Position numbers and translations under genes: made by a program
Shown here: one piece after another, positions 36,736 through 45,710 of the stretch
How positions within the stretch are numbered: the first letter of the stretch is position 1
Layout of the letters: the number at the start of each line of letters is the position of its first letter
The notes under the pieces: generated by a model
The model's database searches: none
What the model was told of the DNA's origin: nothing
What the model saw: only the letters and a program-made list of their open reading frames with translations
From: Azospirillum sp. SYSU D00513
GTDB lineage: Bacteria; Pseudomonadota; Alphaproteobacteria; Azospirillales; Azospirillaceae
Direction: 5' to 3'
Length of the DNA stretch: 64,000 nucleotides
Assembly (NCBI RefSeq): GCF_017356015.1
Contig: NZ_JAFIQV010000021.1
Coordinates: forward strand, 49,021-113,020

Positions 36736-37728
36736 ATGCCCCAGTCCCGTTACGGAACCCGCCGCGTCGCTGTCGTCCAGGCCGGATCGAGCCTGTTCGA
36801 CACGCCGCGCACGCTCGACCGCATGCAGGCCCATTGCGAGGCGGCGGCGGGGCAGGGCGTCGAGTTGGCGGTCTTCCCCGAGGCCTATGTCGGCGGCTAT
36901 CCCAAGGGGCTGGATTTCGGCGCGCGCGTCGGCACGCGCAGCGCAGCGGGGCGCGAGGATTTCCGGCGCTACTGGGAATCGGCCATCGAGGTCCCCGGTG
37001 CCGAGACGGCGCGGATCGGTGGTTTCGCGGCGGAGATGCGGGCGCATCTCGTGGTCGGGGTGATCGAGCGCGACGGCGGCACGCTCTACTGCACGGCGCT
37101 CTTCTTCGGGCCGGACGGGCGGCTCCTGGGCAAGCACCGCAAGCTGATGCCGACGGCGAGCGAGCGGCTGGTCTGGGGCATGGGCGACGGCTCGACCCTG
37201 CCGGTGCTCGACACGCCCGTGGGCCGGATCGGTGCGGCGATCTGCTGGGAGAACTACATGCCCAACCTGCGCCAGGCCATGTACGCCAAGGGCATCGAGC
37301 TGTGGTGTGCGCCGACCGTGGACGAGCGGGACATCTGGCAGGCCTCGATGCGGCACATCGCCTACGAGGGCCGGACCTTCGTGCTGAGCGCCTGCCAGTA
37401 CATGACGAGGGCCGACGCGCCCGCCGATTACGACTGTATCCAGGGCGACGATCCGGCGACCGAGCTGATCAAGGGCGGCAGCGTCATCGTTGGTCCGCTC
37501 GGCGAGATCCTGGCCGGCCCGGTCTATGGGCGGGAGGCGGTCCTGACCGCCGAAATCGACCTGTTCGACACGATCTGCGGCAAGTACGACCTGGACGTCG
37601 CCGGCCATTACGCCCGGCCCGACATCTTCACCCTCTCGGTGGACGAGACCCCGCGCGCGGCGGTCACCCTACAGCCTCCGCCTCGGGCCGCCGCACCGGC
37701 CGATGGGGGTGGCGCAGCCGAAAGGTGA
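36736..37728 (+). CDS. Nitrilase (carbon-nitrogen hydrolase)
   Basis: 330 residues from the ATG with CCGGAG upstream; an ATG five codons earlier is possible. The catalytic triad blocks are intact: Glu in 'FPEAYVGGYPKG', Lys in 'KHRKLMPTASERLVWG' and Cys in 'AAICWENYMP'. The tight match of the last two blocks to true nitrilases (EC 3.5.5) favours conversion of nitriles to acids and ammonia over amidase activity. The substrate is unknown. The DctP-type gene follows 122 bases later on the same strand. Confidence 0.92.
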   Translation: MPQSRYGTRRVAVVQAGSSLFDTPRTLDRMQAHCEAAAGQGVELAVFPEAYVGGYPKGLDFGARVGTRSAAGREDFRRYWESAIEVPGAETARIGGFAAEMRAHLVVGVIERDGGTLYCTALFFGPDGRLLGKHRKLMPTASERLVWGMGDGSTLPVLDTPVGRIGAAICWENYMPNLRQAMYAKGIELWCAPTVDERDIWQASMRHIAYEGRTFVLSACQYMTRADAPADYDCIQGDDPATELIKGGSVIVGPLGEILAGPVYGREAVLTAEIDLFDTICGKYDLDVAGHYARPDIFTLSVDETPRAAVTLQPPPRAAAPADGGGAAER

Positions 37729-37850
37729 AGATTTGTTCACCAAACAGTCTCTTAAGTATGCATTAAGAAGCTCTGGGGCAAAAAAGGGGAAAGGAAATGA
37801 GCGGCGCTGAGCCGCCTTGATCGGCCGGGCCGCCGGCCGATGGGGGAAGA

Positions 37851-38912
37851 ATGACGGGCAGGGGAACCATCGGCACGGCCGCGCTGCTCGGCGCCGCGCT
37901 GGCCGCCATGCTGGCCTTCACGGCGCCGGCCGCCGCGGGGGAACCGCGGGTGAGGCTTCAGGTGGCGAGCACCTTCCCCAGCGGCATGGCGGTGATCGGG
38001 GAGGGCGCCCGGCGCCTGGCCGAGAAGATCGAGCGCGCGTCGGGCGGCGAACTCGTCCTGGAGATCCACGAGCCCGGCGCCCTCGTCCCGGCGGCGGACA
38101 CGGTGAAGGCCGTCTCGGCCGGGATCGTCGACGCGGCCTGGGCAGGGGCGGGCTGGTTCGCCACGGAGGACAGCGCCTTCAACATGTTCTCCTCCGTGCC
38201 CTTCGGGCCGTCCATGGGCGAATACATGGCCTGGATGTACCGGGGCGGCGGGCTGGAGATCGCCCGCGCGATGTTCCACGCGCGCGGCGTCCACAACCTG
38301 CCCTGCGCCCTCATCCCGCCCGAGGCGTCGGGCTGGTTCCGCAAGGAAATCCAATACGCGGAGGATTTCCGCGGCCTGCGCATGCGCTTCTTCGGGCTGG
38401 GCGCCAAGGTGATGGAGAAGTTCGGCGTCCAGACCCAGCAGCTCCCGCCGGCCGAGATCCTCAAGGCCATGCAGGACGGGGCGCTGGACGCGACGGAATT
38501 CTCGCTGCCGCTGATGGACGAGCCCTTCGGTTTCGACACGGTCGCCAAATACTACTACTTCCCGGGATGGCACCAGCAGGCGACCTTCTTCGACCTCTAC
38601 ATCGCCAAGAACCGCTGGGACGCGCTGTCCGACCGTGACCGGGCGGTCATCGAACTGGCCTGCGGCGACACGATCCGGGAAACCATCGCGGAGGGCGAGG
38701 CGGCGCAGGGCAGGGTGCTGCGGGCGATGCAGGACCGGGGCGTGCAGCTCAGGCGCTGGCCGCCGGAGATCCTGGTGGCGCTGGACGAGGCCTGGAACGA
38801 GGTGGTCGAGGAGGAATCCGACGCCAACCCGAACTTCCGGCGGGTCTACCGCTCCTTCGCGGAGTTCCGCGCCCGCTATTCCGTCTGGCACGGGCTGGGG
38901 TACCTGCACTGA
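37851..38912 (+). CDS. Orphan DctP-type TRAP solute-binding protein
   Basis: 353 residues with a Sec signal peptide (GTAALLGAALAAMLAFTAPAAAG). The DctP fold is clear: 'VASTFPSGMAVIGEGARRLAEKIE', the substrate-binding Arg region 'FRGLRMRFFGLGAKVMEKFG' and 'DGALDATEFSLPLMDEPFGF'. No DctQ or DctM gene follows. Instead the stop overlaps by one base the start of a membrane GGDEF-EAL gene, so the protein probably serves as the periplasmic sensor subunit of that receptor rather than as a transporter component (inference). Confidence 0.9.
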   Translation: MTGRGTIGTAALLGAALAAMLAFTAPAAAGEPRVRLQVASTFPSGMAVIGEGARRLAEKIERASGGELVLEIHEPGALVPAADTVKAVSAGIVDAAWAGAGWFATEDSAFNMFSSVPFGPSMGEYMAWMYRGGGLEIARAMFHARGVHNLPCALIPPEASGWFRKEIQYAEDFRGLRMRFFGLGAKVMEKFGVQTQQLPPAEILKAMQDGALDATEFSLPLMDEPFGFDTVAKYYYFPGWHQQATFFDLYIAKNRWDALSDRDRAVIELACGDTIRETIAEGEAAQGRVLRAMQDRGVQLRRWPPEILVALDEAWNEVVEEESDANPNFRRVYRSFAEFRARYSVWHGLGYLH

Positions 38913-41497
38913 TGATCCGCGCCCGCTGGGAAAAGGACGGCACGGGGCTGCTGGACCACATGAGCGTCCGCAGGAAGATCGCCCTGTGCTTCGGGGCGGC
39001 CTTCGGGCTGATGCTGGCGGTCAGCCTGATCGGCCTGCTTCAGCTCCACGCCACCAACAAGGCGGTGGCCGAGATCCGGCACGAATGGCTGTCGCGCATC
39101 GAGACGCTGGGCGAGCTGAAGCGCGCGACCATGCAGTACCGCATCCTCGCGGCACAGCAGGGATCGGTGACCGATTTCCGCCAGCTCGCCGAGATCGGGC
39201 GCGCCACGCTGGCCACGCGGGCGGCCGTGGAAGGCGCGGTCCGGACCTACCAGGCCCGCGGGCTGTCCGGACCGGAGCAGGGCCTGTTCGGAGAGTTCCA
39301 GGCGCAGTGGGAACGGTACGAGGAGGCCCGGGCCTCGGCGCTCGCCCGGCTCGAGCTGGGCGAGAGGGCGGCGGTCGGGCGCGAGCTGAACAGCCTGGCA
39401 CGCCCTGCCTTCGAGGCGGCGTCCGAAAAGCTCGACGAACTGCTGGCCCTTGCCCGCGAGGGCAGCCAGCGGACCGTCGCCCGCGCCCAGTTCACCTACG
39501 ACCAGGCGCTCCAGCTGATCGTCGCGGCGCTGGTGGCGGGGGCGGCCTGCGCCGTCGGGGCGGTCGGCTGGGTGACCCGCCGCGTCAGCAAGCCGGTGCT
39601 GGACGTCAGCGCCGCGATGGACCGGCTCTCCGCGGGCGACCTTTCGGTCACGCTGGCACCGTCGGGCCGCCGCGACGAGATCGGCACGCTCTACAACGCC
39701 GTTCTCGGTTACCGCGACAGCCTGGAGCGCATCCTGCTGCTGAGTGCCCAGTCGGAAACCGAACGGCAGCGGTTCGAGGCCGCGCTGGACAACATGTCTC
39801 AAGGCCTCTGCATGTTCGATCCCGGCGACCGCCTGATCGTCTGCAACCGCCGTTACGCCGAGCTGTACGGGCTGCCGCCCGCGCTGACCGCACCCGGAAC
39901 CGGGCTGGCCGACATGGTCGCCCATTGCGGCGCCAACGGCATCGGCCCGGCCGATCCCCTGGCCTTCGGAGACCGGGACATCGTGCGGTCCATCGCGCGC
40001 CGGAACAGCCCCTACGACCTGGAACTCCGCGACGGCCGGGTCATCCGCATCAGCCACCAGACGCTGCCCGACGGCGGCTGGATCGCCACTCACGAGGACC
40101 TCACCGAGACCATCAAGGCCCAGGCGATGATCGCCCACATGGCGCGCCACGACGCCCTGACCGGCCTCGCCAACCGGACCCTGTTCCGCGAGGAGCTGGA
40201 CCGGGCGCTCCTGCGGGTCCGCCGGGGCGAGGGGCTGGCCCTGCTCTGCCTGGACCTTGATCATTTCAAGAACGTCAACGACACGCTGGGCCATCCCGTC
40301 GGCGACGCGCTGCTGCGGACCGTGGCGCAGCGGCTGCGCGGCTGCACGCGCGAGACCGACACCATCGCGCGGCTCGGCGGGGACGAGTTCTCGATCCTCC
40401 AGGTCGGTCCCGACCAGACCGGCCAGCAGAGGGACCGGGCCGTGGCGCTCGCCGCGCGCGTGATCGACGCGCTGTCGGCCCCCTACGACATCGACGGCCA
40501 CCAGCTCGTGGTCGGGGCGAGCGTCGGGATCGCGCTCGCCCCCGGCGACGGCCTCGACCCCGACCAGCTCCTGCAGAACACCGACCTGGCGCTCTACCAG
40601 GCCAAGGCCGAGGGGCGCGGCACCCACCGATTCTTCGCTCCGGACATGGCCGAACGGCTGCACGCCTACCACGCGCTGAAGACCGGCCTGCGCGAGGCGC
40701 TGGCGAAGGGGCAGTTCGAACTGCACTATCAGCCGCTGGTCAACCTCCGCTCGGGCCGGGTCCGCGGCTTCGAGGCGCTGTTGCGCTGGCGCCATCCGGA
40801 ACGCGGGCTGGTTTCGCCGGCGGAGTTCATTCCCGTCGCCGAGGAGACAGGGCTGATCGTGGCGCTCGGCGAATGGGTCCTGCAGGAGGCCTGCCGCGAG
40901 GCCGTGGGCTGGCCAGCCGGGCTGGGCGTCAGCGTCAATCTCTCCCCTGTCCAGTTCCGTAGCCGCGGGCTGGTGGAGGCGGTGGCGGGGGCGCTGGCCG
41001 AGAGCGGCCTGGAACCGGAGCGGCTGGAGCTGGAGATCACGGAATCCGTGCTGCTCCAGGACAATGACGCCAACCTCGCGGTGCTCAGCGAACTGCGGCA
41101 ACTCGGCCTGCGCATCGCCATGGACGATTTCGGCACCGGCTATTCGGCGCTGGGCTACCTGCGCAGCTTCCCCTTCGACAAGATCAAGATCGACCGCTCC
41201 TTCGTCAGCGACCTGCCGCAGGGAGAAGGCTCAAAGGCGATCCTGCACGCCGTCGCCGGGCTCGGCCGCAGCCTCGCCATCACCACGACGGCGGAGGGGG
41301 TGGAGACCCGCGACCAGCTGGAGGCGGTGCGCGCCCAAGGCTGCGACGAGGCCCAGGGCTACTTCTTCTCCAGGCCCGTGCCGGCGGCCGAAATCCCGCT
41401 CCTGCTCGCCCGGCTGGAAGGCACCGCCGGCGCCCCGCCCGGGCTGGGCGGCCGGGGCGCTCCGATCCGGGGAGCGGTGGAGCTGGTCGGGGCGTGA
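38912..41497 (+). CDS. Membrane GGDEF-EAL protein with HAMP and PAS
   Basis: 861 residues. A TM segment (about 23-45), a periplasmic four-helix sensor (46-199), a second TM (about 200-221), HAMP (222-275), PAS (285-395), GGDEF (active site 489-493, with RETD inhibitory site at 480-483) and EAL (EAL at 621-623, with ELEITESVLL, MDDFGTGYSALGYL and KIKIDRSF). Both catalytic motifs look intact, so it could make or break c-di-GMP. The ATG overlaps the stop of the DctP-type gene, so the two are translationally coupled. Ligand-loaded DctP probably contacts the periplasmic domain. Confidence 0.92.
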   Translation: MIRARWEKDGTGLLDHMSVRRKIALCFGAAFGLMLAVSLIGLLQLHATNKAVAEIRHEWLSRIETLGELKRATMQYRILAAQQGSVTDFRQLAEIGRATLATRAAVEGAVRTYQARGLSGPEQGLFGEFQAQWERYEEARASALARLELGERAAVGRELNSLARPAFEAASEKLDELLALAREGSQRTVARAQFTYDQALQLIVAALVAGAACAVGAVGWVTRRVSKPVLDVSAAMDRLSAGDLSVTLAPSGRRDEIGTLYNAVLGYRDSLERILLLSAQSETERQRFEAALDNMSQGLCMFDPGDRLIVCNRRYAELYGLPPALTAPGTGLADMVAHCGANGIGPADPLAFGDRDIVRSIARRNSPYDLELRDGRVIRISHQTLPDGGWIATHEDLTETIKAQAMIAHMARHDALTGLANRTLFREELDRALLRVRRGEGLALLCLDLDHFKNVNDTLGHPVGDALLRTVAQRLRGCTRETDTIARLGGDEFSILQVGPDQTGQQRDRAVALAARVIDALSAPYDIDGHQLVVGASVGIALAPGDGLDPDQLLQNTDLALYQAKAEGRGTHRFFAPDMAERLHAYHALKTGLREALAKGQFELHYQPLVNLRSGRVRGFEALLRWRHPERGLVSPAEFIPVAEETGLIVALGEWVLQEACREAVGWPAGLGVSVNLSPVQFRSRGLVEAVAGALAESGLEPERLELEITESVLLQDNDANLAVLSELRQLGLRIAMDDFGTGYSALGYLRSFPFDKIKIDRSFVSDLPQGEGSKAILHAVAGLGRSLAITTTAEGVETRDQLEAVRAQGCDEAQGYFFSRPVPAAEIPLLLARLEGTAGAPPGLGGRGAPIRGAVELVGA

Positions 41498-41641
41498 TGA
41501 GGTGTTCCGGCACCGCCCCATACCAATCGGGCGAGGAGCGTGGCAAGCTGTCCGCGGTTCCGTCCGGGCGTCCCGCGCGGTCGATACGGAACCCGGCAGG
41601 AACGGAGCCGGCGCCGCGCGGTGCCCGACAGGAGGAAACAG

Positions 41642-41962
41642 ATGCTGAGGATGATTCTGGCCGCCGTGACCCTGGCGCATGGCCTGTTGGCGGGTCCGGC
41701 CATGGCCCAGGACGGCGGGAACGCGCCGTCCGGGTCCGCCACGGACAGTGGCATGGGATCCTGGATGGTGGGCGACAGCGGGCAGTTCTGGGCGAAGCCC
41801 CTGGAGCTTCCGGACCTGGGCGGCGCCCGTGCCGACGAAGCGGCGGGGCCAAGCGCCGGCCTGTCCCCGGATGAGCCCTGCTGCGCCGCCGTGGAGAACG
41901 CTTCCGGAGCCGGTGAGGGTGGATTGTTTCCCGAGCGGGAGGAGAAGGCCGGGATTAGGTAA
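41642..41962 (+). CDS. Exported small protein, unknown
   Basis: 106 residues; the start is fixed by a perfect ribosome-binding site (AGGAGGAAACAG before ATG). A Sec signal peptide (MLRMILAAVTLAHGLLAGPAMA) is followed by an acidic, Gly/Ser-rich mature part with a Cys-Cys pair (DEPCCAAVENAS). No family recognised. Its last 8 bases overlap the convergent gene at 41955-42308. Confidence 0.65.
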   Translation: MLRMILAAVTLAHGLLAGPAMAQDGGNAPSGSATDSGMGSWMVGDSGQFWAKPLELPDLGGARADEAAGPSAGLSPDEPCCAAVENASGAGEGGLFPEREEKAGIR

Positions 41963-42308
41963 GGCGGCCCGAACGGTGGCGGGCCACGATCTCCGGCACG
42001 GTTTCGGCCGCCGGCCGCAAGCGGGCCGCATCCTCGTCCGTCAGTTCGGGGTTGTCCGGGTCTTGCGCGATCCCAGCATTGATCGCTGCGTCCTCATCCG
42101 GCCCCATGCCCCGCAGCGCCTCCAGGGCGCGCCTGCGCGCCTCATTCCGCTGCATCGACAGGGCCGCCAAAGCCGGAAACGCCTCGGCGAAGGGCACTGC
42201 CTGCTCGATGTCCGCTTCGGTCCACTCCGGGTTGTCGGACACCTCGTTCCAGTCGGCTTCCGTGAAGCCCTGGCCGGTGGGAAAATCGGTCGGGGGTTTG
42301 GTGGTCAT
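41955..42308 (-). CDS. Small acidic protein with an internal repeat
   Basis: 117 residues. Two related segments are visible: 'DNPEWTEADIEQAVPFAEAFPAL' near residue 26 and 'DNPELTDEDAARLRPAAETVPEI' near residue 85. Such 'NPE-T-EDFARARPA' segments resemble short conserved stretches in some antitoxin-like or DNA-binding small proteins, but I cannot assign a family. The start is ATG. It converges on the exported small protein and lies 140 bases from the ugpC stop. Confidence 0.6.
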   Translation of the reverse strand: MTTKPPTDFPTGQGFTEADWNEVSDNPEWTEADIEQAVPFAEAFPALAALSMQRNEARRRALEALRGMGPDEDAAINAGIAQDPDNPELTDEDAARLRPAAETVPEIVARHRSGRLT

Positions 42309-42448
42309 GGGAATGGACGCCTTTCCTTCCGACGGGCCGGACGCATGCTGATACCATGAGTCGGCTTACGCAAGAGCCCGCGTAGTCGCAGACCTCACAG
42401 CGCGCCGGGCATGCGGACAAACGTCCCCCCTTCCGAACCCGCCGTCCT

Positions 42449-43567
42449 TCAAGACACCGCGCTGATCCTGCGCTCCGCCCAGCCCGGCTGTTCGGTGTCG
42501 GGGCGGCGGCGGCCGGTGCGGGGGTCGAAGAGGTGGAGGTCGGACGGGTCCGCCGTGACCGGCAGGACGTCGCCCGGCCGGTGGGCGGGCATGCCGGCCA
42601 TGCGGAGCTGGGCCGGCTGCCCGCCGTCGAGCCGCCCGTAGAGCACGGTTTCGGCCCCCAGCGCCTCCGACAGCTCCACGGTCAGCGAGAGCCCGCCCGG
42701 CCCGGCCGTCGGTTTCAGATGCTCCGGCCGGATGCCGAGCTTCACCGGCTGCCCGGCCTCTGCGGCCAGCGGGCCGGGCAGGGCGATGCGCCCTCCGCCG
42801 CCGAGCAGCAGGCCGCGGCCGTCATCGGCGATCCGCGCGTCCAGGATGTTCATGGGGGGCGAGCCGATGAAGCCCGCCACGAAGAGGGAGGCCGGGCGGC
42901 TGTAGATCTCCAGCGGCGCGCCGATCTGCTCGGCCACCCCCTGGTTCATGACCAGGATGCGGTCGGCCAGCGTCATCGCCTCCACCTGATCGTGGGTGAC
43001 GTAGAGGCTGGTGACGCCGAGCCGGGCCTGGAGCCGCTTGATCTCCAGCCGCATCTGGGTGCGCAGCTTGGCATCGAGGTTCGACAGCGGCTCGTCGAAC
43101 AGGAAGGCGGCGGGCTCGCGCACCACGGCGCGGCCCATCGCGACGCGCTGGCGCTGGCCGCCGGACAGCTGGCTCGGCCGCCGGTCCAGATAGGGGGCCA
43201 GCTCCAGCATCTCGGCGGTCCGGGTCACGCGCGCGCGGATCTCCGCCTTGGGCAGCCCCCGGATCTTCAGCCCGTAGGCCATGTTGTCGAAGACGCTCAT
43301 GTGCGGGTAGAGCGCGTAGTTCTGGAAGACCATGGCGATGTCGCGGTCCTTGGGCTCCAGCCCGTCCACCCGGCGGCCACCGATGGCGATCTCGCCGCCG
43401 GTGATGCTCTCCAGCCCCGCGACCATGCGCAGCAGGGTGGACTTGCCGCAGCCCGAGGGGCCCAGCAGGACGAGGAATTCGCCGTCGCGCGCCGCGACGT
43501 CGATGCCCCGGATCGCCTCGACCGCGCCGTAGCGCTTGGTGACCTGGCGGAGTTCGACGGTTGCCAT
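42449..43567 (-). CDS. ugpC: Glycerol-3-phosphate ABC importer, ATP-binding
   Basis: 372 residues. Walker A '[12 protein letters not shown]', signature '[14 protein letters not shown]', Walker B '[14 protein letters not shown]' and the switch His in '[12 protein letters not shown]' are intact, followed by TOBE/OB domains typical of MalK/UgpC. It energises uptake of sn-glycerol-3-phosphate or glycerophosphodiesters with UgpAE. It is the last gene of ugpB-A-E-C, 13 bases after ugpE. Confidence 0.93.
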   Translation of the reverse strand: MATVELRQVTKRYGAVEAIRGIDVAARDGEFLVLLGPSGCGKSTLLRMVAGLESITGGEIAIGGRRVDGLEPKDRDIAMVFQNYALYPHMSVFDNMAYGLKIRGLPKAEIRARVTRTAEMLELAPYLDRRPSQLSGGQRQRVAMGRAVVREPAAFLFDEPLSNLDAKLRTQMRLEIKRLQARLGVTSLYVTHDQVEAMTLADRILVMNQGVAEQIGAPLEIYSRPASLFVAGFIGSPPMNILDARIADDGRGLLLGGGGRIALPGPLAAEAGQPVKLGIRPEHLKPTAGPGGLSLTVELSEALGAETVLYGRLDGGQPAQLRMAGMPAHRPGDVLPVTADPSDLHLFDPRTGRRRPDTEQPGWAERRISAVS

Positions 43568-43580
43568 GATGGGTCTTGCC

Positions 43581-44471
43581 TTATTTCTCGCTGTCCACGA
43601 GGCCCTTGACCAGCCAGCGCTGCATCAGAGCCACCACGGCGACCGGGGGGAGAAGCGCCAGAAGCGTCGCCGCCATGATGATGTTCCAGTCGGTCGCGGC
43701 CTCGCCGGTGCCGATCATCTTGGTGACGCCGATGACGACCGTGTCCATGTCGCCGCTGCTGGTGACCAGAAGTGGCCAGAGATACTGGTTCCAGCCGTAG
43801 ATGAAGAGGATGACGAACAGCGCCGCGATGTTCGTGCGCGACAGCGGCAGCAGCACGTCCAGGAAGAAGCGCAAGGGTCCGGCCCCGTCGATCTTCGCCG
43901 CCTCCACCAGCTCGTCCGGAACGGTCAGGAAGAACTGGCGGAACAGCAGGGTCGCCGTCGCCGAGGCGATCAGCGGGATCGTCAGACCGGCGTAGCTGTC
44001 CACCATGCCGAACCCTGCCACCACCTCGTAGGTCGGGACGATCCGCACCTCCACCGGCAGCATCAGCGTGATGAAGATCATCCAGAAGAAGACCATGCGC
44101 AGGGGGAATCGGAAGAAGGCGATGGCATAGGCGGAGATGATGGAGATGGCGATCTTGCCCACGGCGATGGCCAGCGCCATCACGAGGCTGTTCCACATCA
44201 TCACCCGCACGGGCGTGTGCATGACGCGCTCGCCGCCGGTGCCGGTCCAGGCATGGGCGAGGTTGTCGAGCAGCAGCGGGCCGGGCGTCAGCGGCAGGTT
44301 GCCGCGCGCGATGGTGCCGGCGTCCCAGGTCGCCCCGATGAACACCATGTAGAGCGGAAAGCCGAGAAGCAGCACGCCGAGCACCAGCACCGCGTGCGGC
44401 AGCAGGTCCAGCGGGCGGAAGCGCGCGGGCGCCACCTTCGCGGGCGCCTGGTCGAGGAGGGAGGCGCTCAT
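43581..44471 (-). CDS. ugpE: Glycerol-3-phosphate ABC importer permease
   Basis: 296 residues with six TM segments and the EAA loop '[23 protein letters not shown]'. The N-terminus is cytoplasmic. It pairs with UgpA to form the channel. Its start overlaps the ugpA stop by 4 bases (ATGA type), so the two are made together in a 1:1 ratio. Confidence 0.92.
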   Translation of the reverse strand: MSASLLDQAPAKVAPARFRPLDLLPHAVLVLGVLLLGFPLYMVFIGATWDAGTIARGNLPLTPGPLLLDNLAHAWTGTGGERVMHTPVRVMMWNSLVMALAIAVGKIAISIISAYAIAFFRFPLRMVFFWMIFITLMLPVEVRIVPTYEVVAGFGMVDSYAGLTIPLIASATATLLFRQFFLTVPDELVEAAKIDGAGPLRFFLDVLLPLSRTNIAALFVILFIYGWNQYLWPLLVTSSGDMDTVVIGVTKMIGTGEAATDWNIIMAATLLALLPPVAVVALMQRWLVKGLVDSEK

Positions 44472-45352
44472 GCGTAATGGACCTTGCGCTCGATGAAGCG
44501 GAACTGGATGGCGGTGAGCGCGATCACGATCACCATCAGGATCACCGACTGCGCCGACGAGCCGCCGAGGTCGTTGCTGACCACCCCGTCCTGGTAGACG
44601 CGGTAGATCAGCGTCTCCGTCGACTTGCCGGGCCCGCCGCGGGTCAGCGCGTGGATGGTGCCGAAGGTCTCGAAGAAGGCGTAGACGACGTTCACCACCA
44701 GCAGAAAGAAGGTCGTCGGCGACAGCAGCGGGAAGGTGATGGTGAAGAAGCGCCGCACCGGACCTGCCCCGTCGATGCTCGCCGCCTCCAGCACGGAGCG
44801 GGGGATCGCCTGGAGCCCGGCCAGGAAGAAGATGAAGTTGTAGGAGATCTGCTTGGCGCTGGCCGCCAGCACCACCATCAGCAACGCCTGCCCGCCGTTC
44901 AGCCGGTAGTCCCAGCCCAGCCCCATCCCGTTCATCGCCCGGCCGAGCAGCCCGATCTCCGGGTTGAAGACGAACAGGAACAGCACCGCCGCGATGGCCG
45001 GGGCCAGCGCGTAGGGCCAGATCAGCAGGGACTTGTAGAGGCCGGCGCCCCGGATCTTGGTGTCCGCCAGTGCCGCCAGCAGCAGCGCCACGGACAGCGA
45101 CAGGCCGGCGACGGCGGCGCTGAACAGCACGCTGACCTGCACCGTGCCGAGATAATTCGGGTCCGACAGCACGGCCTGGAAATTCTCGAACCAGACGAAC
45201 TCACTGTACAGCCCGAACGGGTCCTGGAGATGGACGGACTGCCAGAGCGCCCGCCCGGCCGGCCAGAGGAAGAACAGCACGGTCACCGCCACCTGCGGCG
45301 CCAGCAGCAGATAGGGCAGGAGCCTGCCTTTGAAGATCGCGCGACGTTGCAA
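44468..45352 (-). CDS. ugpA: Glycerol-3-phosphate ABC importer permease
   Basis: 294 residues from a TTG at 45352, close to the 295 of E. coli UgpA and preceded by AGGA; a GTG at 45394 is possible but has its ribosome-binding site touching it. '[27 protein letters not shown]' matches the UgpA N-terminus, and the EAA loop reads '[24 protein letters not shown]'. It lies 359 bases after ugpB, the gap being filled by a palindromic repeat element. Confidence 0.92.
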   Translation of the reverse strand: MQRRAIFKGRLLPYLLLAPQVAVTVLFFLWPAGRALWQSVHLQDPFGLYSEFVWFENFQAVLSDPNYLGTVQVSVLFSAAVAGLSLSVALLLAALADTKIRGAGLYKSLLIWPYALAPAIAAVLFLFVFNPEIGLLGRAMNGMGLGWDYRLNGGQALLMVVLAASAKQISYNFIFFLAGLQAIPRSVLEAASIDGAGPVRRFFTITFPLLSPTTFFLLVVNVVYAFFETFGTIHALTRGGPGKSTETLIYRVYQDGVVSNDLGGSSAQSVILMVIVIALTAIQFRFIERKVHYA

Positions 45353-45460
45353 GGGGATCTGTCCTGCGGAGCGGTGAACAAAGCGGAAGGCCACCCTCCC
45401 TTCGGGGAGCTGTTGCGCTCACGCGTGCGGCAAAACACCAATTAACGGTAAAACAGCCAC

Positions 45461-45620
45461 TTAACCGTCACCCCCGCGAAACGCTCTCGGCGAATGCCGT
45501 AGGCATTTGCCTGCCGCGTCAGCGCAAACGAAGTTTGCGTGAGAGCGGGGGTCCAGGACTTCTCCACAGGGAATGGCCCGGAGACTTCTGGATCCCCGCT
45601 TTCGCGGGGATGACGGTCAA
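45461..45620. repeat. 160-bp palindromic element between ugpB and ugpA
   Basis: The ends form an inverted repeat: TTAACCGTCACCCCCGCGAA (45461) against TTGACCGTCATCCCCGCGAA (from 45620), 18 of 20 matching. Inside are further pairs: CGCTCTC/GAGAGCG (45482, 45541), ATGCC-GTA-GGCAT (45494-45506), CGCAAAC-GAA-GTTTGCG (45523-45539), and a pair built on CTTCTGGATCCCCGC. This is the form of a small non-autonomous element or extragenic palindrome of the type common in alphaproteobacteria. Its RNA would fold strongly and could lower ugpAEC expression relative to ugpB. No coding frame lies within it. Confidence 0.75.
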
Positions 45621-45710
45621 ATGATTTTCCGACGGAAACCGGTTGCAGAGCGGCAGGTGTGAACGCGCTAGCGCCCTAAAGGGGAGGGGACGACGGACGT
45701 TGCCGCCCGT

